Made by a program: the position numbers and the translations under genes. Under the pieces are notes generated by a model. It was given only the letters and a program-made list of their open reading frames with translations. It had not been told where the DNA came from and made no database searches. Below are positions 50,389 to 59,173 of a stretch of 64,000 nucleotides of DNA, piece after piece (position 1 is the first letter of the stretch; every line of letters begins with the position of its first letter). Source of the DNA: Streptomyces taklimakanensis. GTDB lineage: Bacteria > Actinomycetota > Actinomycetes > Streptomycetales > Streptomycetaceae. The DNA lies in NCBI RefSeq assembly GCF_009709575.1, contig NZ_WIXO01000001.1:248001-312000 (forward strand), given 5' to 3'.

Positions 50389-51609
50389 TCAGGGGGTCAG
50401 GTCCGCTTGGTGGCCGCCGCGCCATTCGACCATCAGGACGGTGGCGTCGTCGTCCAGCTTCCCGGCGTGGTGCTCCAGGACGGCGTGGACCAGGCGGCGC
50501 AGGGTCTCGTGCAAGGTGAGGTGGCCGGAGTGGTGGCGCAGCACGAACTCGGTGAACCGATCCAGCCCGAACTCGTCGCCGTTGGTGTCGCGGGCCTCGG
50601 TGATGCCGTCGGTGTAGAGCACGATCCGGTCGCCGGGTTGGAGCTGTTCGCGGCAGGTGGTGATCGGCAGCCCCAGATCGGCGCCCATCGGACCGGCCGG
50701 AGGGCACCACAGCGGGTGGACCCACCGGCCCGCACGGACGAGCAGCGGCAGGTGGTGGCCGCGGTTGACCCAGCTCAGGTGCCCGGTGGCCAGGTCCAGG
50801 TCGGCCAGGATCCCGGTGGCGTAACGGCTGGTGCCGAACTGCTCGATCAGCGTCTCCTCCGTCGACCGGCTGGTCTCGGCCAGGGAGGCGCCCCGGCGGC
50901 GGGCGTTGCGACAGGCGGCGACCGCCACGTTGGCGGTGAGTCCGGCGGTGGCATCGTGCCCCATGGCGTCGAAGACCCCCAGATGGAGGGTGGTGCCGGC
51001 CACGGCGTAGTCGAAGGCGTCACCGCCGATCTCGTAGGCCGGTTCCGAGACCGCGCCGACGGTGGCGTCGTGGCCGGCGAAGGCCGGCGGCGGGGTGAGG
51101 TTCTGCTGCATCTCGGCGGCCACGTTCATCGGCGCGGTGCGCACCAGGCGGGCGTAGGAGTCGCTGAAGGACCGCTTGCTCAGCAGCAGGAGGGCCACCA
51201 TCGAGGCCAGCGCCCGCAGCACCTCGCGGACCCCCTCGCCGTCGTCGGCGACGTCCGTGCGCAGCACGCCCAGACGTTCCACCCCGTCGGTGATCGGCGC
51301 CCACCATCGCCGCAGGCCGGTCCCGCCGGTCCCGCCCGGTTCGGGAACGAGGTCCACCCGCTGGTAGGCGCGGCCCGGCAGCGTGCCGTCGACCACCAGT
51401 TCCAGCCCTCCCTCGTGCGCGTCCAGCCCCCGGCCGGTGACCTGCCGCAGCACCGTCTCCTGCAGGTCCACCACGAACACGACCGCATCGTGCAGGCCCG
51501 CCGCGGCGGCGTGCCCGGCCACCATCTCCGGCAGCTGCTCCAGTGTCGCGATGTGGCTGTCCTGCATCAGACCGGCGAGCATCCTGCCCATCCGCGCGGC
51601 ATCGGTCAC
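50389..51609 (-). CDS. SpoIIE/PP2C-family protein phosphatase
   Basis: A 406-residue protein from the GTG at 51609, with GAGAGGAGG upstream. Residues about 1-165 form a GAF-like sensor region (LPEMVAGHAAAAGLHDAVVF; VDLQETVLRQVTGRG). Residues about 180-400 are the SpoIIE phosphatase: YEIGGDAFDYAVAGTTLHLG, VFDAMGHDATAGL, LDLATGHLSWVNRGHHLPLL and GDRIVLYTDGITEARD, including the metal-binding aspartates. It heads a two-gene operon with the STAS gene at 49935. Confidence 0.92.
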   Translation of the reverse strand: MTDAARMGRMLAGLMQDSHIATLEQLPEMVAGHAAAAGLHDAVVFVVDLQETVLRQVTGRGLDAHEGGLELVVDGTLPGRAYQRVDLVPEPGGTGGTGLRRWWAPITDGVERLGVLRTDVADDGEGVREVLRALASMVALLLLSKRSFSDSYARLVRTAPMNVAAEMQQNLTPPPAFAGHDATVGAVSEPAYEIGGDAFDYAVAGTTLHLGVFDAMGHDATAGLTANVAVAACRNARRRGASLAETSRSTEETLIEQFGTSRYATGILADLDLATGHLSWVNRGHHLPLLVRAGRWVHPLWCPPAGPMGADLGLPITTCREQLQPGDRIVLYTDGITEARDTNGDEFGLDRFTEFVLRHHSGHLTLHETLRRLVHAVLEHHAGKLDDDATVLMVEWRGGHQADLTP

Positions 51610-52146
51610 GGTGTCGTCCTCCTCTCCCGGACCACCGCCGAGGCGGCTCACCCGACGACGGTGACCGGTCTTCTGCCCGCGTACTCCGCCGGCCATCCGG
51701 ACGACACGCCACGGGAGAGCCGGTCCGCTCCCAAGGGGCCCGGGGGCGGAACACGACGGGCCGTGAGGCCGTCGGACGCCGTCGACAGCGGGCCCGGCAC
51801 GGCACCGCTCGTCCTCGACGGTCACGCCCTGTGGCCTCGGAGGGGATCGCGCGGGGTGCTCCGACGCGTCGAGGGCGCCCCTGTCGCCAGTGTGCCCCAC
51901 ACCGTCCGTCCCGGCCGCGTTCTCCGCGCACGCGCCGGTCGACGCGCCGCCGACATCCGCCGATCGGGTGGGGTGCGGCCCTCCCGGGAAACGGCAGCCG
52001 ACTTTTCCACAAGACGATCGGGCACACCGATCGGTCTTCGGTCCGTTCCGCCGGCGGCCGTGCGCGGAAACGCGATCGCGAAACGGCATGGCCCTGTGCC
52101 AGGCTGACCGGCGCAGTCGTTTCACCGTGGGACGTGGGAGGTTCGT
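51610..52146. other. 537-bp divergent intergenic region without a convincing gene
   Basis: It separates the leftward phosphatase from the rightward DUF5302 gene. No frame has good codon bias. An inverted repeat CGATCGG-GCACA-CCGATCG lies at 52015-52033. The stretch 52000-52090 is somewhat less GC-rich and may carry the DUF5302 promoter. GGGAGG at 52136-52141 is the Shine-Dalgarno sequence of that gene. Confidence 0.45.
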
Positions 52147-52329
52147 ATGCAGAACGATCAGGTCGGCCCCGAAACCGAGGACGACGTCAAACGGAAGTTC
52201 AGGGAAGCGCTGGAGCGCAAGAAACAGACCGGCCAGGAACGCCGGGCGCACGAGGAGAACCGCTCGAAAATCAACGGAACGCGCCGCTCGGCCGACCGGA
52301 AGCGGAATTTCCGCCGCAAGGCCGGCTGA
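52147..52329 (+). CDS. Small DUF5302 protein
   Basis: A 60-residue, highly charged protein: GPETEDDVKRKFREALERKK and HEENRSKINGTRRSADRKRN, ending NFRRKAG. These are the marks of DUF5302, a short actinobacterial family of unknown function. It has a good Shine-Dalgarno sequence and is followed 75 bp later by a very strong hairpin, so it is a single-gene unit. Confidence 0.85.
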   Translation: MQNDQVGPETEDDVKRKFREALERKKQTGQERRAHEENRSKINGTRRSADRKRNFRRKAG

Positions 52330-52404
52330 CACCGGCAGGGCGCCGCGCCCCGGCCACGCCGCAGTGCGCGAGGGTCGCTTCCTCCACCGGATGAGCGGGC
52401 TCTG

Positions 52405-52438
52405 CCCCCCGGCCGGGGCCGCGGCCCCGGCCGGGGGG
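52405..52438. terminator. 34-bp perfect palindrome after the DUF5302 gene
   Basis: From 52405 to 52438 the sequence is its own reverse complement: six C, GGCC, GGGGCC, then the mirrored half, ending in six G. All 34 bases are G or C. As RNA or single-stranded DNA it would make a stem of up to about 15 bp. It probably ends the DUF5302 transcript and lies 88 bp before the next gene. Confidence 0.7.
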
Positions 52439-52526
52439 GCACCACCGGACACCACCGGGGGCACCACCGGGCACGGCCGCCGATGCGCGCGCCTCGACGT
52501 GGTCCCCGGACCGACCGAGCACCACA

Positions 52527-54623
52527 ATGGGCGTTATGTCTGTTGTGCGGAGAGGCGCGGAGATCAGGGAGCCCAGCGGGCTGCCCCTGGAGGTGTTCGA
52601 CCCCGCACCGGTGGGTGTCCTGGTCTGCCGGGGCGAGCAGCACGTCCTGACCTACATGAACGCCGTCTACCGGGACATCTTCGGGGACCGACCGCTGGGC
52701 GTGCCCGTCCGCCGGGCCTTCACCGATCTGGAGGAACAGGGGTACCTGGACCTGCTCGACCCGGTGTTCCGCGGCGGGGGGCCGGTCCGGGTGGCCGCCG
52801 CGCCCGTCACCGTCCGCTACGCGCACGGCAGAGTCGAACAGCGGTACTTCTCGTTCAGCATGTCGAGGATCGCCTCGGTCGGGGAGGACCCGGGGGTCCT
52901 GGTCGTCGCCGCGGAGGTCACCGGAGAGGTCACCGCCGCGCAACAGGCACGGACCCTGGCCGAGGAACGGCGTCGGACCCTGCGGCGCTACCAGAGCCTG
53001 GTCGCCACGGCCACCCAGAAGGTGTGGGTGGCCGATCCCGACGGAAGCTTCGTCGAGGGAAGCGAGGAGTGGGAGCGGGCGACGGGGCTGCCCTGGAGGG
53101 AGCTCCGCGGCACCGGATGGCTCGACACCGCCCACCCCGACGACCGCGAGTCCCTGGCCGAGGCGTGGTCCCGAGCCGTCGAGGAGGTGCCCGTCCGCTT
53201 CGAGCACGTCTACCGGCTGCGAGACCCCGACGGGGCCTACCGGCACTGCCTCCTGCGTGCCGCCCCGGTGCACGACGGCGGAACCGTGCTGGAGTGGATG
53301 GGCGCCTGCATCGACATCGAGGAGGAGTGGCAGCGGAAACGGCGCGGCGAACTCCTCTCCCGTGCCGCCGCCGCGGTGACGGAGTCGAGGGACGCGCCGG
53401 ACGCCTTCGCCGCCCTCAGTCGCGTGGTCGTCCCGGACCTGGTCGACGAGTGCGGCATCTACCTGCTGCCCGACTCCCCCGAGTCACTTGCCGAAGACGC
53501 CCCTTTGGTGGTGGAGCGGGTCGCGGCCACCGCCCGCGAGGGGCTTCCGCCCGGTCTGCCACCGCGCCGCAAGGAGCACGTCGATCCCGACCACGCCCTT
53601 GCCCGCGCCGCCCGTGAACGGCGACCGATCCACTCCTCCTTTCCGCCGGGCGACGTGCCGGCGGACATCGCCCCACCGGGCGTCCTGCCGTGGCTGGAGC
53701 GAACCGGGGCGCACGGCGGGGTGTTCCTGCCCGTCCTGGTCGACGGCGCCGTGGCCGCCGTGGTGGCCGCCTTCGTCTGCGGACACCACGAACCGATCGG
53801 TCCGGCGGACCGGACCCTGCTGCGGGAGGTGATCGAGGAGGCCCACGACGCGCTCAGCCACGCGCTGCGGCTGCAGCGCAGCCAACGGATCGCGCTGGCC
53901 ATGCAGCGCAGTCTGCTCACCGAGCCCCCCGCCCTGCCGCACCTGCGCATCGTGGCCCGCTACCTGCCCAGCTCGTCGGCCGACGAGGTGGGCGGCGACT
54001 GGTACGACTCCTTCCGGCTGCCCGGCGGCGCCGTCCTGCTCGTCATCGGCGACGTGGTCGGACACGACCTGCGGGCGGCCGTCGCCATGGGCAGGATGCG
54101 CAACATGCTCCGCGCGCTCGCCGTCGACCACGGCGACCTGCCCCCGGGCGAGATCGTGCGGCGCCTGGACACCGTGACGCAGAGCCTCGAACCGGCCGTG
54201 GGCACGACCACCTGCGTGATGGCCCGGATCGAGGGCACGGGCGACGCCGAGAACCTGCGGGGACCGTGGCGAGTGACGTACACCGTCGCGGGGCACCCCC
54301 CGCCCCTCCTGGTCACGGAGAGCGGCGACACCCGCTTCCTGGAGGGGGCCCTCCACCCCCTGCTCGGCGTCCTGCCCCCGGACGACCTCCGCGACAGCAC
54401 CACCGAGGACCTGCCGCCCGGCGGCACCCTGCTGCTCTACACCGACGGCCTGGTCGAACGTCGCGGCGAGCCCCTCGACCGCGGACTGGCGCGCCTACGG
54501 CGTCACGCCGCCGCGCTCGCCCGCGAGCCCCTCGAGACGCTGTGCGACGAGCTGGTGGCCACCACCACCGCCACCGGGGACGACGACATCGCCCTGATCG
54601 CCCTGCGACCGCACGTCCCGTGA
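52527..54623 (+). CDS. Multi-domain SpoIIE/PP2C phosphatase with two PAS domains and a GAF domain
   Basis: A 698-residue protein; a second ATG at 52536 is also possible, as neither has a good Shine-Dalgarno sequence. PAS 1 covers about 20-120 (LEVFDPAPVGVLVCRGEQHV), PAS 2 about 150-270 (SLVATATQKVWVADPDGSFV; GTGWLDTAHPDDRESLAEAW), GAF about 280-440 (DAFAALSRVVVPDLVDECGI), and the SpoIIE phosphatase about 460-695 ([70 protein letters not shown]). The sensor domains would react to a small ligand or redox state. It has no adjacent STAS gene, unlike the other two phosphatases here. Confidence 0.92.
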   Translation: MGVMSVVRRGAEIREPSGLPLEVFDPAPVGVLVCRGEQHVLTYMNAVYRDIFGDRPLGVPVRRAFTDLEEQGYLDLLDPVFRGGGPVRVAAAPVTVRYAHGRVEQRYFSFSMSRIASVGEDPGVLVVAAEVTGEVTAAQQARTLAEERRRTLRRYQSLVATATQKVWVADPDGSFVEGSEEWERATGLPWRELRGTGWLDTAHPDDRESLAEAWSRAVEEVPVRFEHVYRLRDPDGAYRHCLLRAAPVHDGGTVLEWMGACIDIEEEWQRKRRGELLSRAAAAVTESRDAPDAFAALSRVVVPDLVDECGIYLLPDSPESLAEDAPLVVERVAATAREGLPPGLPPRRKEHVDPDHALARAARERRPIHSSFPPGDVPADIAPPGVLPWLERTGAHGGVFLPVLVDGAVAAVVAAFVCGHHEPIGPADRTLLREVIEEAHDALSHALRLQRSQRIALAMQRSLLTEPPALPHLRIVARYLPSSSADEVGGDWYDSFRLPGGAVLLVIGDVVGHDLRAAVAMGRMRNMLRALAVDHGDLPPGEIVRRLDTVTQSLEPAVGTTTCVMARIEGTGDAENLRGPWRVTYTVAGHPPPLLVTESGDTRFLEGALHPLLGVLPPDDLRDSTTEDLPPGGTLLLYTDGLVERRGEPLDRGLARLRRHAAALAREPLETLCDELVATTTATGDDDIALIALRPHVP

Positions 54624-55253
54624 CCCCTGAGCTTCCTCCGTGGTCGACGGACGGGAGGACCCCACCGAAATCCGTGCCGGTCGAAAGTCGTCCCCTCGAC
54701 ACGGCGGGCCGGTCACTCGAAAGGCCTCGTGCGCCGGCCGACAAACACCATCGACCACAAGGAACAACACACAAGAATACGATCCGCCGACGTCACCCGG
54801 CAGAGTGAATCGCTCGCTCCACGGGGGTGGCGGCCGATAATCGCCTTGTCGGCAATCCTCGCGCCCCGCCTTTGGTGAAACGTGTTCCGCCCACAGGTGC
54901 GGCGGGCGCGGGCCACGAGGTGCGTGGCCGTGTTCCGCCGTACCGGCCGCCATTTCCGGGGGAACGTCAGTGGGATTCTCTCACCTTGGTCACCGGGCGG
55001 TTCCGGCAGCGTGGACGACCGTGCTTCCGTCGTCGATATCGGCGGAATCCCCCGCGCGGTCCACCACCGGGTGAACCGGGTGAAGCCCTGGCCGCCCGGG
55101 CCCCGTGGGCGGAAACGTCCTCGTGGACCGAACGGTCACCTCGTTCCGTACCGCTTGTGTTCGGCCGGGTGACACGGTCCATCGTTCACGGCACCGTGCG
55201 GCCCGGCATCGACCGGGGGTAGGCCGGGGGAAGGCCGGGGAAAGGGAGCCGTC
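54624..55253. other. 630-bp region without a convincing gene
   Basis: Between the PAS-GAF phosphatase and the decayed gene. It has two less GC-rich stretches (54745-54800 and 54825-54870) that could be promoters or hold a small RNA. Several overlapping frames exist on both strands, but none has the expected codon bias or protein pattern. Confidence 0.45.
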
Positions 55254-55650
55254 GTGCCACGGGCACCGTCCGCCGTACGACGGAAGCGGGGTTTCCCGGC
55301 CGCGGCGGCCGTCACCGTCCCGGCTCTGGCGGCATCGACGGCCCTGTACGCGGCATCCGAACCGTCGACGGGAGCGGAGGAGAACGCTCCTCCCCCGCTC
55401 CTCGCGCGGTGACCGACGCGGGGCGGACACTGCCGCACACGGCCGAGCAGCCACTGCTCCGTGACTGCATACGACGTCGCGGCCGAGGATCCGCTGCCCG
55501 CGGCGAGGGACTTCCCCTACGTCCTCGACGACGTGACATGGTCGAGAGAACACGGCTACGGCACGGACCTGCGGCACGAGGTCGCCAAGGTGCGCGAGGA
55601 GACCCCAACCAGCGCTACTTCCGCAGCCTGTCGCCCGAGCGCAGAAGGGG
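55254..55650 (+). pseudogene. Decayed gene for a small secreted protein, several frame breaks
   Basis: A GTG at 55254 with AAAGGGAG before it starts a signal-peptide-like sequence (FPAAAAVTVPALAASTALYA) that stops at 55410. Protein-like text then continues in the -1 frame (TDAGRTLPHTAEQPLLRDC, from 55409), returns to the first frame (AYDVAAEDPLPAARDFPYVL; DDVTWSREHGYGTDLRHEV, from 55467) and goes back to the -1 frame (DPNQRYFRSLSPERR, about 55600-55645). I read this as one former gene broken by at least three frameshifts. The C-terminal part ends at the following convergent gene. I do not recognise the family. Sequencing error is possible but three shifts make it unlikely. Confidence 0.55.
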
Positions 55651-55667
55651 CGGGCGGAGGAGTGGGG

Positions 55668-56291
55668 TCAGTCCACTCGTTCGGTGCGATGCCGGGCCGA
55701 GCGCAGTCGAACCTCCGCGGGAAGCGCGTCGAGGCCCGCCGAGACCCGGGCGTGTTCCAGGGGCCCGTCCCGTAGGTCCGCCAGGACCCGGGCGGGAGCC
55801 GCGTGAGGAGCCAGCTCCAACGCCACCCGGGCCCACGGCCTGTTGCGGCGACGGTCCAGCGTCACCTTGCCGCGCTCCACGCCCGGCAGGCTCCGGGCCT
55901 CGGCGACCACGGCGTCCTCCAGGGCGGGCGCCTCGACGAGGGCGTCGTGGCCGTCGCCGGTGTCGACCCTCACCCGGTCCAGTCGGTGCCGGCGGAGTTG
56001 GGCCTGCAGCCACCACAGCGCGAGCAGCAGGAGGACGGCCGGTACGCCGATCGCCACCAGCCACCGCCACCAGCCGGCCTCTCCCCACCAGGCCGGAGAG
56101 CCGCGGTCGAGCAGCACCTCTCGCGGTGTACTCCAGGGCCACGCGGACGGCGGGCCGAGGTCCCAGCGCCGCCACAGGTCGAGGCCGCCGGCCAGTACCG
56201 CCAATCCCGCCGCCAGCACCAGCAGGCCCAGCAGGGCCAACAGGACTCGGTTCACCACTGCGAGCATCCGCCCATCCCACCCTTCCGTCAC
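55668..56291 (-). CDS. AmaP-like membrane anchor of the Asp23 cluster
   Basis: A 207-residue protein if it starts at the GTG overlapping the previous stop; an ATG at 56267 with AGGGTGGG before it is an alternative. Two membrane helices lie at about 13-35 (NRVLLALLGLLVLAAGLAVL) and 78-96 (WLVAIGVPAVLLLLALWW). The C-terminal part (LEDAVVAEARSLPGVERGKV; RPWARVALELAPHAAPARVL) resembles the soluble part of AmaP, the membrane anchor of alkaline shock protein Asp23. It is the last gene of a leftward five-gene cluster. Confidence 0.8.
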   Translation of the reverse strand: MTEGWDGRMLAVVNRVLLALLGLLVLAAGLAVLAGGLDLWRRWDLGPPSAWPWSTPREVLLDRGSPAWWGEAGWWRWLVAIGVPAVLLLLALWWLQAQLRRHRLDRVRVDTGDGHDALVEAPALEDAVVAEARSLPGVERGKVTLDRRRNRPWARVALELAPHAAPARVLADLRDGPLEHARVSAGLDALPAEVRLRSARHRTERVD

Positions 56292-56944
56292 TTCTTCGGA
56301 CGCCGCACGCGGGCCGACAGTCTCATGCCTCGGGCCAGCCCGAGCTGCCGCGCCTGGTCCTCCAGCGCGCGGCTCAGGTCCGCACGCACCTCGTCCAGTG
56401 GTCTGAAGTGCGCTCGGGCCTTCGCCTTCACCGCGCGCCGTCCGACGCGCACCCGGACCGACTCCACCCCGGGGACCTCCAGCAGTCGGTCACGCACCAT
56501 CAGCTTGGCGGCGGACCGGGTCATTCCCGCGTGCAGCCGGACACCGCCGGGGGCGTCGCTGCGCATCGGCAGCAGCCTGCGGAGCCCGGGAGTCAGCGCC
56601 AGGAGGACCAGCCACAGGCCCAGCAGGGACGCGAGCACCGCTCCGACGATCACCCACACATCGTCCACCGGGCGGGTGGCCAGTTCGTCGGCGAGTTCGC
56701 GTCGCCACCGCGCGGGGGGCCGGCCGACGCTCGCGGCGACCGCTTCGTACAGCGACGCGATCGCGACGACCGTCAGGACCAGGGCCGCCACCGCGGCGGG
56801 AACCCGTCGGGCGGACCAGAAGCGCCGGGTGGCTCCGCTTCTTCCGGTGCCGTCCGGCCGATGTGGGGCGGACCGTTCCTCGCCACCGTTCTCCGCCCCG
56901 GCCGCCTCCCTCGGGGCCGGCGGCCGGTGGGGCTCCTGGCTCAC
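56288..56944 (-). CDS. DUF6286-like membrane protein of the Asp23 cluster
   Basis: A 218-residue protein from a GTG overlapping the preceding Asp23-like stop. After a polar first 45 residues, helices lie at about 50-70 (VPAAVAALVLTVVAIASLYE) and 97-120 (WVIVGAVLASLLGLWLVLLA). The C-terminal part has MTRSAAKLMVRDRLLEVPGV, ESVRVRVGRRAVKAKARAHF and ALEDQARQLGL, like an Asp23-related domain in the DUF6286 family. It overlaps its neighbours by 4 nt on both sides, so the genes are translated together. Confidence 0.82.
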   Translation of the reverse strand: MSQEPHRPPAPREAAGAENGGEERSAPHRPDGTGRSGATRRFWSARRVPAAVAALVLTVVAIASLYEAVAASVGRPPARWRRELADELATRPVDDVWVIVGAVLASLLGLWLVLLALTPGLRRLLPMRSDAPGGVRLHAGMTRSAAKLMVRDRLLEVPGVESVRVRVGRRAVKAKARAHFRPLDEVRADLSRALEDQARQLGLARGMRLSARVRRPKK

Positions 56945-57348
56945 CGCGTCACCCTCCTGCCGTCGGACGTCCCCACGTGCAACCGCCTCACCTCGACGGT
57001 CACCTGTCGGGCCCTCAGACCGGCCAGCTCCCACAGCCGCGAGGAGACCCGGGCGCGCACCGCGCCGCACCGCGCGCCGATGTCGCAGGGGTAGGGAAGG
57101 TCGACGATCACCCTCACTCGGGCCTCGCCGTTGGTCCCGTCCCGGTCCGGAGGGCGGCGCACGGTGATCGCCACCTTCGGGTCCGCTCCCCGGCCGGAGG
57201 ACTGCCGGGGGGTGTCCGGCGCGGTGTCCAGCGCCTCCCGGGCGGCCCGGGAGGCGATCTTGGAGAAGACCCGGTCGGCGATTCTCGTCGCGCCTCGCTC
57301 ACCCGGCGGCACCCAGGACGCCTCGGCGGTACGGAACTCCTGTGCCAC
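56941..57348 (-). CDS. Asp23/Gls24-family envelope stress protein (copy 1)
   Basis: A 135-residue protein. ATRIADRVFSKIASRAAREA, VAITVRRPPDRDGTNGEARV, RVIVDLPYPCDIGARCGAVR and LWELAGLRARQVTVEVRRL follow the Asp23 pattern, although the glycine-rich core is looser than in the second copy at 57592. It is probably held at the membrane by the DUF6286-like and AmaP-like proteins encoded downstream. Confidence 0.87.
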   Translation of the reverse strand: MAQEFRTAEASWVPPGERGATRIADRVFSKIASRAAREALDTAPDTPRQSSGRGADPKVAITVRRPPDRDGTNGEARVRVIVDLPYPCDIGARCGAVRARVSSRLWELAGLRARQVTVEVRRLHVGTSDGRRVTR

Positions 57349-57351
57349 CGG

Positions 57352-57537
57352 TCACCGCCGTCCGCGGTCGCCGGGGCGGAGGAGTTCTCCCACGTCCAGG
57401 TCTCCGTCGAAGAGGCGTCCGACGACGAAACCGACCGCTCCCAGCGCCGCCACCAGCAGGAAGGCGCCGAAACCTCCGAAATACCCGGCGAACCCCAGTG
57501 CCATGCCCGAGATCAAGCCGACTGTGCCCATGTTCAT
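57352..57537 (-). CDS. Small membrane protein (DUF2273-like) of the Asp23 cluster
   Basis: A 61-residue protein with one long hydrophobic hairpin (TVGLISGMALGFAGYFGGFG; AFLLVAALGAVGFVVGRLFD) and a charged tail (DVGELLRPGDRGRR). Small proteins of this kind (DUF2273) accompany Asp23 and AmaP in Gram-positive bacteria. It begins 54 bp after the other Asp23-like gene and ends 3 bp before copy 1. The start is 57537 or 57531. Confidence 0.82.
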   Translation of the reverse strand: MNMGTVGLISGMALGFAGYFGGFGAFLLVAALGAVGFVVGRLFDGDLDVGELLRPGDRGRR

Positions 57538-57591
57538 GGTGCGTTCTTTCGCTCCGTGTCGTGCCGGGCACGCGGCCCGCGCCGTGCCGTG

Positions 57592-58098
57592 TTACTGCAG
57601 CCGGGGCCTCTCGGGCGACTGCTCCTCCTCGCTCTCCTCGTCGGGAAGGTGGACGTCGTCGACCGCGATGTTGACCTCGACGACCTCCAGGCCGGTCATC
57701 CGCTCGATCGAGCCGATCACGTTCTCCCGCACGTCGCTCGCCACGTCGGCGATCGGCACCCCGTACTCGACGACGAGGTCCAGGTCCACCGCCGTCTGGG
57801 TCTCACCGACCTCGACCCGCACCCCTCGTGTGACGGGCTTTCCTCCGCCGGGGACACGGTCACGCACCGCGCCGAAGGTACGGGACACCCCGCCGCCCAT
57901 CGCGTGGACGCCGTCGACCTCACGGGCCGCCATCCCGGCGATCTTCTCCACCACACCGTCGGCGATGGTGGTCCTTCCGCGAACACGCGGATCGCTCGCG
58001 CCCCGCCCTTCGCCCAGTTGCCTGCTTCCGCTCCTTCCGGCGGCCTCTCCACCGGCGCCGGGAGAGCCGGAGCGGTTCTGCTGCGAGGTCTCTGTCAT
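57592..58098 (-). CDS. Asp23/Gls24-family envelope stress protein (copy 2)
   Basis: A 168-residue protein from the ATG at 58098 (a GTG at 58107 is possible). After a Gly/Ser-rich 40 residues come RGRTTIADGVVEKIAGMAAR, EVDGVHAMGGGVSRTFGAVR, TAVDLDLVVEYGVPIADVAS and VEVNIAVDDVHLPDEE, the full Asp23 signature. The acidic tail ends EESEEEQSPERPRLQ. It is the first gene of the leftward cluster and probably the main Asp23-like protein; expression is likely induced by envelope or alkaline stress, judging from the family. Confidence 0.94.
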   Translation of the reverse strand: MTETSQQNRSGSPGAGGEAAGRSGSRQLGEGRGASDPRVRGRTTIADGVVEKIAGMAAREVDGVHAMGGGVSRTFGAVRDRVPGGGKPVTRGVRVEVGETQTAVDLDLVVEYGVPIADVASDVRENVIGSIERMTGLEVVEVNIAVDDVHLPDEESEEEQSPERPRLQ

Positions 58099-58129
58099 CG
58101 TCTTCACCCCTCACCCACAGGAAGGATTG

Positions 58130-58178
58130 ATCAGGAATCTTCGACAAGATTAACGCCTTGTGTCGCTTTTTTCCTGAT
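58130..58178. promoter_or_regulatory. AT-rich divergent promoter region with nested inverted repeats
   Basis: ATCAGGAA (58130-58137) and TTCCTGAT (58171-58178) are perfect 8-bp inverted arms 33 nt apart. Inside them CGACAAG (58142-58148) faces CTTGTGTCG (58157-58165) as an imperfect pair. This is one of the most AT-rich stretches of the window and lies between the two divergent halves of the Asp23 locus, where both promoters must be. Confidence 0.6.
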
Positions 58179-58309
58179 ATGCCTGTCTCGCGGAAAGGGA
58201 TGCACAGCTTCGGAGGAGTCGCCTTCGGGAAACCGGGCGAGAAGGCTCCGCAAGACCACCGGTGGGCCCCGGGCACACCGCGGCCTCCGGGAGAGGAGAG
58301 CGGAAAACC

Positions 58310-59137
58310 GTGGCCACGGACCGATTGCTCCAGTCCGTACGCCGGCAGCTCGCCGTCGGCCGCCTGCTCCCTCTGGGGGAGGCGACCGACGGTGCCTGGC
58401 TGGCGGAACGGGCCGCGGCCGGCGTGTTGCGGCAAGCCATGAGGAGGCTGCCGGGAGTGCGGCCGGGCACGGTGCGCGTCACCGTGGCCGATTTCGAAGC
58501 CGTCGGGGAACCGGTCGTGCCGCCACCTCCCGGTGCGCTGCCCCCCGGGCCGCTCCGGATCGACGCGGAGTTCGACGCCACGGCCGACGAACCGCTGCCG
58601 GCGACCGCCGAGCGCGTGCGCACGGCCCTGGCCGAGGCGGCGGACGGTCTTCTGGGGCTGGTGGTGGCGGCGATCGACCTGCGGATCAGCGGGTTGTCGG
58701 AGGGGGCGGTGAACGAGCCGGCCCGGGAGGAGCCTCCGAAGGAGGAGTCCCGCGACGGCGAGCCCCCGGCCGACGGCGGCACCGACGACACCGGTGGCAC
58801 CGGCGGAGCCTTGGAGGCGGCGGTGCGCAACGCCGCGTCGGCCGTTCCGGGGGTGGTCCGCCTCACCTCCCTGTCGGGGGACGGATCCCGGCCGGTGCGC
58901 GTCGGCTCCGCGCGCGGCAAGGCGGGCGGTGTTCCTTCCGGGCACCACGTACACATCCGGCTCGCGGTCTCCGCGGACCACCGCGCGCTCGACGTGGTGC
59001 GCCGGGTCCGCGCGGCGGTGGAACCGGTCGTCGCCGACGGAACGCTCGGCCCGGTGTCCGTCACGGTACTGGTGACGGAGGTGGTGGAGGTGACGGGGAG
59101 GACGGACACGGCGGCTCGGCAGGCCCCGGCCACCTGA
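58310..59137 (+). CDS. Asp23-cluster-associated protein with two related halves
   Basis: A 275-residue soluble protein from a GTG with GAGAGGAGAGCGG before it. The N-terminal half (LLQSVRRQLAVGRLLPLGEA; AERAAAGVLRQAMRRLPGVR) and the C-terminal half after a Glu/Pro/Asp/Gly-rich linker at about 150-175 (ALEAAVRNAASAVPGVVRLT; HHVHIRLAVSADHRALDVVR) both look like Asp23-type alpha/beta domains. Proteins at this place in Streptomyces often carry a meaningless label, nucleopolyhedrovirus P10 family protein. It is divergent from the cluster and probably acts with it. The function is not known. Confidence 0.78.
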   Translation: MATDRLLQSVRRQLAVGRLLPLGEATDGAWLAERAAAGVLRQAMRRLPGVRPGTVRVTVADFEAVGEPVVPPPPGALPPGPLRIDAEFDATADEPLPATAERVRTALAEAADGLLGLVVAAIDLRISGLSEGAVNEPAREEPPKEESRDGEPPADGGTDDTGGTGGALEAAVRNAASAVPGVVRLTSLSGDGSRPVRVGSARGKAGGVPSGHHVHIRLAVSADHRALDVVRRVRAAVEPVVADGTLGPVSVTVLVTEVVEVTGRTDTAARQAPAT

Positions 59138-59173
59138 CCACAGAACGCGGTGGTCGGCGGGTGCCCGAGGGGA

